Notes: generated by a model from the sequence alone, not told the origin. 13,650 nucleotides of DNA from Coemansia sp. RSA 1804 (GCA_027578815.1 JANBTH010000619.1:1-13650); one strand, 5' to 3'. Numbered from the stretch's first letter, positions 1-8,011 are shown. Numbers and translations: made by a program.

Positions 1-10
1 AAACGCGGAA

Positions 11-16
11 ATGTAA
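11..16 (+). promoter_or_regulatory. Minimal start-stop upstream ORF (ATGTAA)
   Basis: An ATG followed directly by TAA lies 2 nt before the ATG of the first gene (ATGTAAAAATG, 11-21). If the mRNA leader includes it, this is a start-stop element, the shortest possible upstream ORF, which in eukaryotes can stall or divert scanning ribosomes. The transcript start is unknown, and the first exon could begin elsewhere because the window starts only 10 nt upstream, so the functional reading is inference. Confidence 0.3.
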
Positions 17-18
17 AA

Positions 19-477
19 ATGTCACTGGATCCAAAGGTCGAGCAAAGGCTCGAGGCCGAGCGTCTGCGCAAGAAGGGCCTTGGGAAGAACACGCCGATGA
101 TGGTGTCGAACAGCCGCAGGATCCTCCTTGTGCTCCTTGCGCTAGCTCTTGGAAGCACGCTGTACCAGGTATTCCTGCCGCTGTTTGGAAGCGGCGGCGG
201 CAGCAACAACACTGGCAGCAGCGCCAGATCAAGCAAGAAGGGCGCGTCCAAGCAGAACACCGAGCTTACGCGCGAGCAGCAGGCAAGGGCTGCCGAGGCC
301 GTTCTGCGGGCCATGAACCAGCAAAAGCTCGAAAGGTATCGAGACAGCGCAAACAAGTACAGTGCCGAGGAACCCGCCGACTCCAATGGCGAGGACTTTG
401 TCTCGGTCACGCTTGCTGCAAGCCCTGATTCCAACGAAGAGCCGCCGATTGTGAACGCGAAGAAACCGCTGGTCTGA
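19..477 (+). CDS. Small single-pass membrane protein, unknown function
   Basis: I do not recognise this 152-residue protein. The N-terminus (1-33) is charged and basic (VEQRLEAERLRKKGLGK). A hydrophobic segment at about 34-57 (ILLVLLALALGSTLYQVFLP) is long enough for one membrane helix. It is followed by a Gly/Ser/Asn-rich linker (57-80), a probable amphipathic charged helix (81-108, TREQQARAAEAVLRAMNQQK) and an acidic, Pro/Ser-rich tail. The short basic N-terminus with an early helix recalls RAMP4/SERP-type ER proteins, but the roughly 95-residue C-terminal extension does not fit that tail-anchored family, so I do not assign it. The ATG at 19 has A at -3, and a start-stop uORF precedes it. 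It is in tandem with the PMT gene, 480 bp apart. The reading frame is full length with a TGA stop. It is probably real, because its codon use resembles the neighbouring genes and an AATAAA follows. Confidence 0.7.
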   Translation: MSLDPKVEQRLEAERLRKKGLGKNTPMMVSNSRRILLVLLALALGSTLYQVFLPLFGSGGGSNNTGSSARSSKKGASKQNTELTREQQARAAEAVLRAMNQQKLERYRDSANKYSAEEPADSNGEDFVSVTLAASPDSNEEPPIVNAKKPLV

Positions 478-957
478 GGAGGCTTGCTCGCCATTCGCCA
501 GCATTAACAGCTTGATTTTATTTGGTTTTTTTGTTTTGAGGGAAGCCTTTTCGTGCGTTGCTTTTTTATTGGCAATGCATTCTATTATTATTTTTATTTT
601 TAGGTTTGCCGTTTTTTGTAATAAACGTGCCTCAAAGCATATGGAGAAAAGGACATTCTTCTTGATCTTGGCGGACATGGCCTTGTTTCCCTTTTTCTCC
701 TTTAATCCATTTCCCTCCGCACTTCTCGCTCATACTTTCCGTTCCCTTTTATTTCCAACTATTGTGCTAGCCCGTCTCTAAATTAGTAGTCTATCGGTTT
801 GCACTTTTTTGGCATCTCTTCTTTTTTTCTATCTCTTGCAGTTGGCCAAATTGCTTTGGCCTTTGCTACCCCCTCTTCTAGAGAGCCGAGTTGTGTGTGC
901 GTGTGTTTCCTTTTTAGATTCGCTTGTAGTGCCCGTGTGGCAATCTTTTGAGCGGAA
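478..957 (+). other. Intergenic: 3' end of first gene and PMT promoter region
   Basis: This 480-bp spacer between two tandem plus-strand genes holds an AATAAA at 620-625. It also has several pyrimidine-rich stretches (about 685-770 and 804-840), as is common in fungal promoters and 5' leaders. A splice-acceptor-like tract ends at 840-841, but no convincing donor precedes it. I see no TATA element that I would defend and no coding sequence. Confidence 0.5.
620..625 (+). terminator. Poly(A) signal AATAAA for the first gene
   Basis: An exact AATAAA hexamer lies 143 nt after the TGA of the upstream gene, in a T-rich context (gttttttgtaataaacg). Position and strand fit the 3' end of the 19-477 transcript. 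Confidence 0.45.
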
Positions 958-3666
958 ATGGCGCACCTAGAGAACATGCGCTACAGGAAGCAGCCTGGGG
1001 CATCTGCGATTTATGACGACGCAACGGTAATCTCGGGGATTTCGCCTGGGTCCACAAGCACCTCTGCTGGTCACGACAATAACGGCTTTTATGACAACGC
1101 ACCGCCCATGTCGGACGCAAGCCTGGGCTACAGCTACGAAAAGAAGGATCTTGACTACTCGACCCACGCTGCCATGCCGCAGCACCCTGGAGGCGTCGAC
1201 AGAGGCCCAAGGCTCAGGATCACCAAGAACCAGTGGATGACGCTTGGGATAATTGTCATCCTTGCGGCCTACGTGCGTCTGTGGAGACTCTCCAACCCAA
1301 CAAGCGTGGTCTTTGACGAGGTGCACTTTGGCAAGTTTGCTGGAAAGTACATCAACGGCACCTACTTCTTTGACGTGCATCCTCCGCTGGCAAAGATGAT
1401 GTTTGCGGCCGTTGGCAAGGCAGCTGGATACGACGGTATCTTCAACTTCAAGGAGATTGGACTTGACTACATTTCTGCTGGCGTGCCCTATGTTGCCATG
1501 CGCCTGCTGCCAGCGCTTCTTGGTCTCGCTATGGTCCCGATTACGTACATTTCGCTTGCAGCGCTGGGCCATGCCGGGGATGCCTGTGCGCTTGGGGCGC
1601 TGCTTGTTGTGTTTGAGAACGCACTGCTTACACAGTCACGCCTTATTCTGCTGGACTCTGCGCTGATATTCTTTACAGGCGCGACTATTATGTTCTGGTC
1701 GTTGTTCTTCACCGAGTCGCACCGCCCGTTCAGCAACCGGTGGTGGGCATATCTGCTGCTGACCGGCATCAACATGGGCAATGCGCTTAGCTGCAAATGG
1801 GTTGGGCTTTTCCTCGTTGCCACAATTGGAGTCTGGACCATCAAGGACCTGTGGGAGAAGCTGGGTGACCTGAGCATTACGCCTGGCCAGTACGTCAAGC
1901 ACTTTTTGGCACGCAGCATTGCGCTGATCGTGGTTCCAGTCACGGTGTATCTGTTTTGGTTCCAGATCCACTTTATGGTTCTGCACAAGTCTGGAGACGG
2001 CAATGCGTTCATGAGCCCCGAGTTCCAAAACACCCTTGACGGCGTCAATCTGGGCCACACGCCGCGCGACGTGTACTACGGCTCGCGTGTACGTATCCGC
2101 CATGACGCAACCAACGCCGGGTACTTGCATTCCCATCTGAGTAACTATGAGACAGGCTCGAAGCAGCAGCAGGTGACGCTCTACGGCTTCCGCGACGAAA
2201 ACAACTACTGGGTGCTCACCCGCACGGAGGCAGCCGAAGAGAGATATGCCAACTCGTCTGACCCGGTTGCGCTGGAGCAGATCAAGGACGGCGACATTGT
2301 GCGCCTGCTTCACTGGAAGACGCACCGCCGTCTGCACTCGCACAACGAGCGGCCGCCGGTGACTACGAACGACTACCAGAACGAGGTTACCGGCTACGGC
2401 TGGGAGGGATTCAAGGGCGACTCGAATGACCACTGGCGCGTGCAGATCCTTGAGGGCGATCCAAGCGTCCCCGAGTCCAAGAAGAAGCTAATGTCCATCC
2501 ACTCAAAGTTCCGTCTGATCCACACCAACCAGCACTGCGCACTGTTCTCCAACCGCAGAAAGCTCCCCAAGTGGGGCCATGAGCAAGTCGAGGTGACCTG
2601 CATGAAGTCGGCGAAATTCCCCAAGACCCTCTGGCGCATCGAGACCAACGTTAACGAGAAGATCCCTGCCGGCGCACCCTTGGCAGAGTACAAGCGTCCG
2701 GGACTCATTGCAAAGGTCATGGAGGCCACCGCCGTGATGTGGCGCGTCAACAACGGGCTGACCAAGAGCCATCCGTACGAGAGCCGTCCGCACACCTGGC
2801 CCTGGCTGCGCCGGGGAATAGCATACTGGGGACGCGGCAACAACGGCATCTATCTGATGGGCACGCCGATTCTGTGGTGGCTGTCGTTTGTTGCGATTAT
2901 CGTCTTTGCAGGATTCCAGGTTGTTCTGTTCTTGCGCGACTGCCGCGGGATGCACGATCGTCTGATGGGCATTCGGGAGCGGTACTTTGAGAGTGTTGGC
3001 TTTCTGTCTATTGGCTGGGTGCTCCACTGGGTTCCCTTCTTCCTCATGGGACGCCAGCTGTTTCTGCACCACTATCTTCCAGCGCTGTGGATTTCGCTCC
3101 TGTCGCTTGTTGGCACCCTCGATCTGTTCACCCGTCGCATGAGTCGCCGTGTGCGCCAGGTGCTGATGCTTGGGCTCCTGCTTATCACCATCCGCATGTA
3201 CTTCCAGTACAGCCATCTTGCCTACGGCACGGCCTGGACACGCCAGGGCTGCGAGCGCAGCAAGTGGCTCGGCTCGTGGAACTACGACTGCAAGCGCTAC
3301 GTGGATCTGGACATCAAGCCCAGCATCACCCATCTCGATATCCCTACGCCAACCCATACCTTCAGCCCACACATCGGCGGAGCTCCTCTGGTCATCACCG
3401 CCAACCACGACGACCCGCCAGAGGCAGAGCACTTTGATCCGCTGGAGCACGAGAACAAGCTCAACGAGCCAGCGCCCCGCATCGACCACGACAAGCTCAA
3501 CTCTGACGCAACCAGGCTCAACCAGGGAGCCATCAAGTCTGCAACCACCTCCAGCGCACAGACTGTCACTAGCGATCCAAACCCCGCTCACGTCGACGAG
3601 AACTTTGTTGGCGCAGACGCCGGAAACCCGGCTGCTGCTCTTTCGATCCCAGCAAAGAACGACTAG
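958..3666 (+). CDS. PMT1: Dolichyl-phosphate-mannose--protein O-mannosyltransferase, PMT1-like
   Basis: This 902-residue, multi-pass ER membrane enzyme transfers mannose from dolichyl-phosphate mannose to Ser/Thr of secretory and cell-wall proteins. A hydrophilic N-terminus (1-90) precedes the first membrane helix. The luminal loop carries the catalytic Asp-Glu (D120-E121 in VVFDEVHFGKFA) and DVHPP (139-143). R182 in PYVAMRLLPA matches the conserved loop Arg of the family. The GT39/PMT region contains three MIR repeats at about 370-425, 440-500 and 512-575 (LHSH motifs, KLPKWGHEQVEVTC). The four C-terminal hydrophobic segments include HWVPFFLMGRQLFLHHYLPA. Subfamily: QNEVTGYGWEGF and CERSKWLGSWNYDC look PMT1-like, whereas FGKFA recalls PMT4; PMT2 is unlikely because it lacks the PMT2 FDEAHFGKFGSYY form. 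A hydrophilic tail of about 120 residues (from about 782) is longer than in yeast Pmt1. A second Met at residue 7 is an alternative start. No intron is visible. It converges on the kanadaptin gene. Confidence 0.93.
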   Translation: MAHLENMRYRKQPGASAIYDDATVISGISPGSTSTSAGHDNNGFYDNAPPMSDASLGYSYEKKDLDYSTHAAMPQHPGGVDRGPRLRITKNQWMTLGIIVILAAYVRLWRLSNPTSVVFDEVHFGKFAGKYINGTYFFDVHPPLAKMMFAAVGKAAGYDGIFNFKEIGLDYISAGVPYVAMRLLPALLGLAMVPITYISLAALGHAGDACALGALLVVFENALLTQSRLILLDSALIFFTGATIMFWSLFFTESHRPFSNRWWAYLLLTGINMGNALSCKWVGLFLVATIGVWTIKDLWEKLGDLSITPGQYVKHFLARSIALIVVPVTVYLFWFQIHFMVLHKSGDGNAFMSPEFQNTLDGVNLGHTPRDVYYGSRVRIRHDATNAGYLHSHLSNYETGSKQQQVTLYGFRDENNYWVLTRTEAAEERYANSSDPVALEQIKDGDIVRLLHWKTHRRLHSHNERPPVTTNDYQNEVTGYGWEGFKGDSNDHWRVQILEGDPSVPESKKKLMSIHSKFRLIHTNQHCALFSNRRKLPKWGHEQVEVTCMKSAKFPKTLWRIETNVNEKIPAGAPLAEYKRPGLIAKVMEATAVMWRVNNGLTKSHPYESRPHTWPWLRRGIAYWGRGNNGIYLMGTPILWWLSFVAIIVFAGFQVVLFLRDCRGMHDRLMGIRERYFESVGFLSIGWVLHWVPFFLMGRQLFLHHYLPALWISLLSLVGTLDLFTRRMSRRVRQVLMLGLLLITIRMYFQYSHLAYGTAWTRQGCERSKWLGSWNYDCKRYVDLDIKPSITHLDIPTPTHTFSPHIGGAPLVITANHDDPPEAEHFDPLEHENKLNEPAPRIDHDKLNSDATRLNQGAIKSATTSSAQTVTSDPNPAHVDENFVGADAGNPAAALSIPAKND

Positions 3667-3742
3667 CCGACCTCCCGCTTTCCTTCTCCTCTTCTCCTCT
3701 CCCCATTTGCCAGAGCATATGTTTTTTCTTACTAAAAAGGCA

Positions 3743-3748
3743 AATAAA
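3743..3748 (+). terminator. Poly(A) signal AATAAA for PMT gene
   Basis: An exact AATAAA lies 77 nt after the PMT stop, in the short convergent spacer 3667-3815. Cleavage 10-30 nt further on would place the 3' end close to that of the opposing kanadaptin transcript. Confidence 0.6.
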
Positions 3749-3792
3749 ACCATTGACAAACACATTGTATCTGTTCTGAAGAAGAAGAAGAG

Positions 3793-3798
3793 TTTATT
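3793..3798 (-). terminator. Poly(A) signal AATAAA for kanadaptin gene
   Basis: TTTATT on the plus strand (AATAAA on the minus strand) lies 18 nt beyond the TAG of the minus-strand gene at 3816. It is the closest canonical hexamer and faces the PMT signal 45 bp away. Confidence 0.5.
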
Positions 3799-3815
3799 AT
3801 TGCTGAAATTATTGT

Positions 3816-5357
3816 CTAGTACCCGAACTTTTCGTTCAAAAATGTCCGGCCATCACCGGTCTGGTTGTCCGGTGCCTGCCACGACTCCTCCTCCTCCTTA
3901 TTCTCGTCCTTGGACACGATGGTATCTGGATGAGTCTCACTGACAGAATTAGAAGCAGCGTGCTTTCTTTCCAGATCGTCCTGCTCTGGCTCTTGCTTAA
4001 GCTGACGCATGGGTGCCGACGCACTGGTGGGGTGCGGACTCACACTAGGTTCTTTTTCCGAGCCATTATTCCTCTTATTCGCATCGCTCTTCTGCGGGTG
4101 CACGGCGCGTGGTGGCTGGCCAATACCGACGTGGTCGTCGGGCATAACAAGCCTGACAAGCGTTTCGAGCCTCTCCTTCTCTTTGCGAAGGACATCCAGC
4201 CGCTCTGTGAGTCTCTTTCGGTCGCCTTCCTTTTCGCTCCGGGCAAGCGTGGTCATGTATGCGTCGAGCTCGTCGGCATCATCGGCAGGATCATGGCTAG
4301 GGTCGGCTGCTCCTGGCACCAAAACCAGTTCATTAATGCTCCTTTCTGTCTGAGCCATATCGGCAGACACGTGGGCTAACTTGGCAGACAGACTAGCATA
4401 CGTCTCTGGCGCCTCCTCCTGCAATGCATGCTTGCCTGTGCGCTGCCTCTTGTGCTGCAGCGTATGGTCGTAGTAATAAGAGTCGTCATTGTCGTCCTCA
4501 TCGTCGATTTCGCCAATATGGCTGCTGCTGCCCTTCCCGTGGATCGGTGCTAAGGATTCTCTGTCACCAGAGGAGTCCGCAGGGAGGTACCCATGCTTGT
4601 CAAGCTTTTGCAGCGCATCCAAACACGCAAGTCGCTCAGCGTCCCGCTTGTTTGCTGCCTTTGCAACACCCTCAAGCACGCCGCCACGATCGTCTGAGAA
4701 TGGCAGCGATATCCGCACCAGGTAAATGCGCGTTGCGGACTCATTGCTGTTGTCGGTGCCTTCAGAGACGCTGTGCGATGTGGCGATGGCATTTGGCTCG
4801 TATGAGTGCTCGTTCTCCTCGAGAAACAAGCGCAAAAACTTGACAGGATTCTTGCTATCCGATCTGCCGGTGCTTGACTTCCTCCTCCGCTGTACATACT
4901 CAGCACTTTCCTCTCTGTCGTCGTCATCCTCTAGATCGCCACTTGCCCGGTCGCTGCTTCCAAAGACCCAAACGCGCGAGCTCATGCCAAACCTGATCTG
5001 GTCCCCAATATCCAATGGTGCCGGTACGTTTGGCTGCATCTTTCTCTTGTTCACGTACGATCCATGGCTGCTCCCCAGATCCACTAGCTGGGCCTTTCCT
5101 CCGTCGTCAACAAACTGCAGAACCGCATGGTACCGCGAAATAGACGCATGGTCCATCGGAAAGTCGCATGTTGGCAGTCGTCCAAAAGTAAAGTATGTGG
5201 AGTCCGACCCCTTAAACTCGTGTGTTCCCACCAGGCTGCCCTGTTTTATCACCTCCAGCGTGTACGCTCCCGCTGGTTTGCTTGTATTCGACGGCGGCCG
5301 GTACTTTAGTGGCGGTGGCTCCAACGACACGCGCTTGCCCGCAATTGCTTCTTCCAT
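3816..5357 (-). CDS. Kanadaptin (SLC4A1AP) homologue, FHA-domain protein
   Basis: This 513-residue protein has the kanadaptin layout. The N-terminal FHA domain (about 35-133) has the phosphopeptide-binding residues G59-R60, S74-R75-H77, S97-H98-G99 and N103 (CDFPMDHASISRYHAVLQ, DLGSSHGSYVNK). An acidic Arg/Ser-rich linker (140-165) follows. A double-stranded-RNA-binding-like module (about 172-256) contains VKFLRLFLEENEHSYEPNA and GVAKAANKRDAERLACLDAL. An Asp-rich DDEDDNDDSYYYD patch is followed by a coiled coil with DELDAYM and RLDVLRKEKERLETLVRLV, ending in the kanadaptin-like VMP. The C-terminus is disordered and charged. The human protein was named for binding anion exchanger 1 but is mostly nuclear, and the family is linked to RNA or splicing factors; the role in fungi is undetermined. 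It is shorter than human kanadaptin mainly at the ends. The ATG at 5357 is followed directly by the conserved EPPPLKYRPP region. A tRNA gene lies 114 bp upstream on the same strand. Confidence 0.85.
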   Translation of the reverse strand: MEEAIAGKRVSLEPPPLKYRPPSNTSKPAGAYTLEVIKQGSLVGTHEFKGSDSTYFTFGRLPTCDFPMDHASISRYHAVLQFVDDGGKAQLVDLGSSHGSYVNKRKMQPNVPAPLDIGDQIRFGMSSRVWVFGSSDRASGDLEDDDDREESAEYVQRRRKSSTGRSDSKNPVKFLRLFLEENEHSYEPNAIATSHSVSEGTDNSNESATRIYLVRISLPFSDDRGGVLEGVAKAANKRDAERLACLDALQKLDKHGYLPADSSGDRESLAPIHGKGSSSHIGEIDDEDDNDDSYYYDHTLQHKRQRTGKHALQEEAPETYASLSAKLAHVSADMAQTERSINELVLVPGAADPSHDPADDADELDAYMTTLARSEKEGDRKRLTERLDVLRKEKERLETLVRLVMPDDHVGIGQPPRAVHPQKSDANKRNNGSEKEPSVSPHPTSASAPMRQLKQEPEQDDLERKHAASNSVSETHPDTIVSKDENKEEEESWQAPDNQTGDGRTFLNEKFGY

Positions 5358-5441
5358 CTGAATTAGCTACTATACAAGAGTAATTAAAAAAAAGAAAACA
5401 CAGAAAACTGAAGAAAGATGCAAAAGGAGAACCGAATATTG

Positions 5442-5447
5442 AAAAAA
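5442..5447 (-). terminator. RNA polymerase III terminator for tRNA-Gly
   Basis: Six A residues on the plus strand (T6 on the minus strand) lie about 25 nt past the 3' end of the tRNA gene. They are the first run of at least four T on the transcribed strand and therefore the likely Pol III stop. Length and position fit; no direct proof is possible from sequence. Confidence 0.5.
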
Positions 5448-5471
5448 GAGACCGTTACTCGGTCAATAAAG

Positions 5472-5542
5472 TGCATCCGCCGGGAATCGAACCCGGGTCT
5501 ACCGCGTGGCAGGCGGCAATCATACCTCTGGACCACAGATGC
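5472..5542 (-). tRNA. tRNA-Gly (anticodon GCC)
   Basis: The minus strand folds into a complete 71-nt cloverleaf. The acceptor stem is GCATCTG pairing with CGGATGC (one G-T pair), with discriminator A. The D arm includes TGGTCCAGAGG, which fits the eukaryotic A box TRGYNNARNNG. The anticodon stem GCCGC/GCGGT closes the 7-nt loop CTGCCAC with anticodon GCC, which reads GGC and GGT glycine codons. The variable loop is AGAC. The T arm CCGGG-TTCGATT-CCCGG contains the B box GGTTCGATTCC. There is no intron and no encoded CCA. Its 3' end is 114 bp from the kanadaptin start codon on the same strand, so the Pol III unit lies in the presumed Pol II promoter of that gene. Confidence 0.96.
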
Positions 5543-6156
5543 TTTGTAAGTTGAATCCAAGCCAAATCAACCAATTTAAGCAGTGTATTCTTAACATACT
5601 AGTCTTTCTATTTACTTTTTATCTAATGTGCGTTGCAGTGCATTGTTTGTGCTGGTATTTCTTTGAATCTACTTTAAAAATAGCCAGCAATGCTTATTCT
5701 GGGTTTAATATTCTTTATTATCTTTATAACGTACATGAATAACTTTATTCAAAAGACTCTTTGGATTAGTTTAACTTTTAGTATTATTATAACTTTTGAT
5801 ATTATATTATATTTGTAGATATGCAATAATATATCAATTGAGCCTGTTTACCTCTAGTTTATAATGCGAGAAGTGTACTATATTTGTAACTGACATTTAT
5901 ACGTAACTAGGCTGACATGACAATATTTTATACAACCAGGGATTAGCGTGATCGCAATATTGGATTAATCGTTCAAGTAGCCCGTGATTGTGATTTGCAA
6001 TCAACTTTTTTTTCTTTCTTTAATTTGGCTTTTTCCCTCTGTATTCAAAGCAAGAGAAAGTTGACAGGAAACAAGTCGCGAAAAGAGGGTATTCTTCTCT
6101 CTCTCCTTCGTTTTTTTCTTTAACTCGTCTCTTAGTTTTTTTATCCAGTGTAGAAA
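5543..6156. other. AT-rich intergenic region between tRNA and UTP18
   Basis: This 614-bp spacer is strongly AT-rich between 5580 and 5990 and contains no credible gene. The last 150 bp are pyrimidine-rich (about 6007-6030 and 6091-6140), which fits the UTP18 promoter and leader. I looked for a solo LTR, because retroelements often insert next to tRNA genes, but saw no paired TG...CA ends, primer site or long repeat. Nothing else is identifiable. Confidence 0.5.
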
Positions 6157-7845
6157 ATGGGGTTTGCTTCACAGGCAAAGAATAAACGATCGGCAACGGC
6201 AGCTAACGGCGCAGAAGATACTGCCAAACGGGCCAAAAGCCAAGCCGAGACCGATCTTGAGAGGCTTGTATTTGGAATAGATGACGACAACGAGGATGCA
6301 ATAGGCGAAATATTCGGCAAGATCAAAGAAACAGAAGACCTTGACAAAGTATCTGAACAAGATGACGAAAGCGATAATGATAGCGACTCAGACGAGGAGA
6401 GCGATGCCAATGGTAGGGGCGACTCGCTCTTCTTTATGGATACCGAACGCCCGGACGAGACAGATCACAAAGGTGACGATAATGAGTCTTCTGGAACCGA
6501 TAGTGATAGTGAAGAGGAGGCGGATAACAAGGAAGAGGCAGCCGCATGGGTCGACGAGGATACTCAGAATGCTAGGGTCGCATTAAAGGGGGCCATCCGC
6601 ACACGAAAACTTCGCAAGGTCGAAGGAGAAAACATAGTGCACGGAGACGTATACGAAGAACGGCTTCGTCAGCAATTCCAAAAGATCAATCCGGTACCAA
6701 AGTGGGCGCAAGAGACAAAGGCTGAGGATGCCTGGGGCTCTGACTCTGAGGACTCGGAGGAGAAAAGGGAAGCACGCGCAGGCAATGATCTGCTAAAGTC
6801 AAGCAAATCGCTGCTGTCAAAAACAAGTACTCTATTGCCGCCATCGATTCTAGATATTGTCAGAACGCGCAACGGGAACCAGACGGCGCCGTCTCAGATG
6901 GCAGTTTCTGCACTTCAGTTCCATCCAACAGCAAATGTGATGCTGACTGCTGGGCTGGACAAAACTCTGCGTCTGTTTGAGGTTGACGGAAAGGACAATC
7001 AAAAGGTCCAGTCAATTTTCTTCAAAGATCTACCAATATCCAGCGCGCATTTTATTCGCGGCGGCCAGGAGGTTGTTGTCAGTGGATCTCGCCGCTGGTA
7101 CTATTCAGTGGATGTCGAAAAGGGATCCGTGACTCGCATCAGTGGGATTCCAGGGCTCCCAAAGCTCAACAGCTTAAAGTACATGCACGGATGTAACAAC
7201 GGAGACCGGCTTGCGATGATGAGCAATGACGGCCAGATCCACCTTGTATCTGCACGCACAAAGCAGCTTGCGTGCACGCTGCCGATGAACGGGGTTGTGC
7301 GCGATGTATCGTTCACGGCCGATGGGAACTACTTGTGGAGCGTCGGCACAGACAACGAGGTGTACCAGTGGGATCTTCGGCAGAACCAGTGCATAAGCCG
7401 CTGGCATGACCAGACCATGTTCCGCGCGACACGACTAGAGATCAGCCCTGACACCAGCTACTATGCCAGCGGTGACAACTCGGGGATGGTCAACATATAC
7501 GATGTGAACGCAATTAAGACACAGGCGGATGCTGCTGGAAACCCCAGCTCTTCTTTTGTTAATGTCAAGCCCTTCAAGGCCATCAGCAACTTGACAACGA
7601 CGATCAGCGGTCTTCGGTTTAACCATAGCTCGGAGATCTTGGGCATCTTCTCGCACAAGTCTCAGAGCCAGCTCAAGCTGGTTCATCTGCCCACGGGAAC
7701 GGTCTTTTCGAACTGGCCCTCGGCATCGTCTCACCTCGGCCTTGTGCAGTGCATCGATTTCTCGCCAAACTCGGGATTCATGGCTGTTGGAAACGACAAG
7801 GGTAAGGCGCTGTTGTACCGGCTACCACACTTTCAGAGCTACTAG
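6157..7845 (+). CDS. UTP18: U3 small nucleolar RNA-associated protein 18 (UTP18), WD40
   Basis: This 562-residue nucleolar protein belongs to the SSU processome, which with U3 snoRNA processes the 18S part of pre-rRNA; in yeast Utp18 is in the UTP-B complex and recruits the exosome helicase Mtr4. The N-terminus is basic and then highly acidic (about 65-125, DESDNDSDSDEESD). It is followed by the UTP18 signature AAAWVDEDTQNARVALKGA and the basic stretch TRKLRKVEGE with VPKWAQ. From about residue 248 to the end a WD40 propeller is visible (VSALQFHPTANVMLTAGLDK, SVGTDNEVYQWDLR, IDFSPNSGFMAVGNDKGKAL). The length matches yeast (about 594) and human (about 556) orthologues. The ATG lies in a good context (gtagaaaATGg). 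No intron is visible. It converges on the SPO12-like gene, 316 bp apart. Confidence 0.95.
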   Translation: MGFASQAKNKRSATAANGAEDTAKRAKSQAETDLERLVFGIDDDNEDAIGEIFGKIKETEDLDKVSEQDDESDNDSDSDEESDANGRGDSLFFMDTERPDETDHKGDDNESSGTDSDSEEEADNKEEAAAWVDEDTQNARVALKGAIRTRKLRKVEGENIVHGDVYEERLRQQFQKINPVPKWAQETKAEDAWGSDSEDSEEKREARAGNDLLKSSKSLLSKTSTLLPPSILDIVRTRNGNQTAPSQMAVSALQFHPTANVMLTAGLDKTLRLFEVDGKDNQKVQSIFFKDLPISSAHFIRGGQEVVVSGSRRWYYSVDVEKGSVTRISGIPGLPKLNSLKYMHGCNNGDRLAMMSNDGQIHLVSARTKQLACTLPMNGVVRDVSFTADGNYLWSVGTDNEVYQWDLRQNQCISRWHDQTMFRATRLEISPDTSYYASGDNSGMVNIYDVNAIKTQADAAGNPSSSFVNVKPFKAISNLTTTISGLRFNHSSEILGIFSHKSQSQLKLVHLPTGTVFSNWPSASSHLGLVQCIDFSPNSGFMAVGNDKGKALLYRLPHFQSY

Positions 7846-7922
7846 ACCAGACAAGGCATATTGAACAGCGCAGCATTACTGAATGGTTGGTGATTCGGAT
7901 GTGCTTTTTAGCAGAACAAGAT

Positions 7923-7928
7923 AATAAA
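7923..7928 (+). terminator. Poly(A) signal AATAAA for UTP18
   Basis: An exact AATAAA (within gataataaaatac) lies 78 nt after the UTP18 stop codon on the coding strand. The distance is similar to that seen after the PMT gene. Confidence 0.6.
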
Positions 7929-8005
7929 ATACATGGATTTCAATGTGCCAACCACGGCTATATGCTCTTTTGGTCGGAATATAAAGCCAAGACGTGGGAT
8001 ATGCT

Positions 8006-8011
8006 TTTATT
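8006..8011 (-). terminator. Possible poly(A) signal AATAAA for SPO12-like gene
   Basis: TTTATT on the plus strand gives AATAAA about 150 nt beyond the TAG of the minus-strand gene. It is the first canonical hexamer on that strand, but the distance is rather long, so a non-canonical nearer signal is possible. Confidence 0.35.

Noticed and set aside
806..841. Splice-acceptor-like tract (ctttttttctatctcttgcag) upstream of the PMT start, suggesting a 5' UTR intron
   Set aside because: No convincing GTAAGT or GTATGT donor was found between 478 and 800, and pyrimidine-rich leaders are common in fungal promoters.
2503..3765. 420-codon open frame on the minus strand opposite the PMT gene
   Set aside because: It is a shadow of the G+C-rich PMT reading frame: low-complexity translation, no family resemblance, and the plus strand carries an unambiguous enzyme.
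3170..3943. 257-codon plus-strand frame overlapping the PMT end and kanadaptin end
   Set aside because: Ser/Thr/Pro-rich translation typical of an off-frame read; it overlaps two well-supported genes.
5341..5372. CTAAT...CAG just before the kanadaptin ATG, like a branch site plus acceptor
   Set aside because: The two elements are only about 3 nt apart, too close for splicing, and the ATG start is followed at once by conserved sequence.
5506..5742. 78-codon plus-strand frame
   Set aside because: It begins inside the tRNA gene on the opposite strand, is AT-rich and low-complexity, and has no protein-like pattern.
5543..6156. Possible solo LTR or retrotransposon remnant next to the tRNA gene
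   Set aside because: I found no TG...CA bounded repeat, primer-binding site or target-site duplication; the stretch is simply AT-rich.
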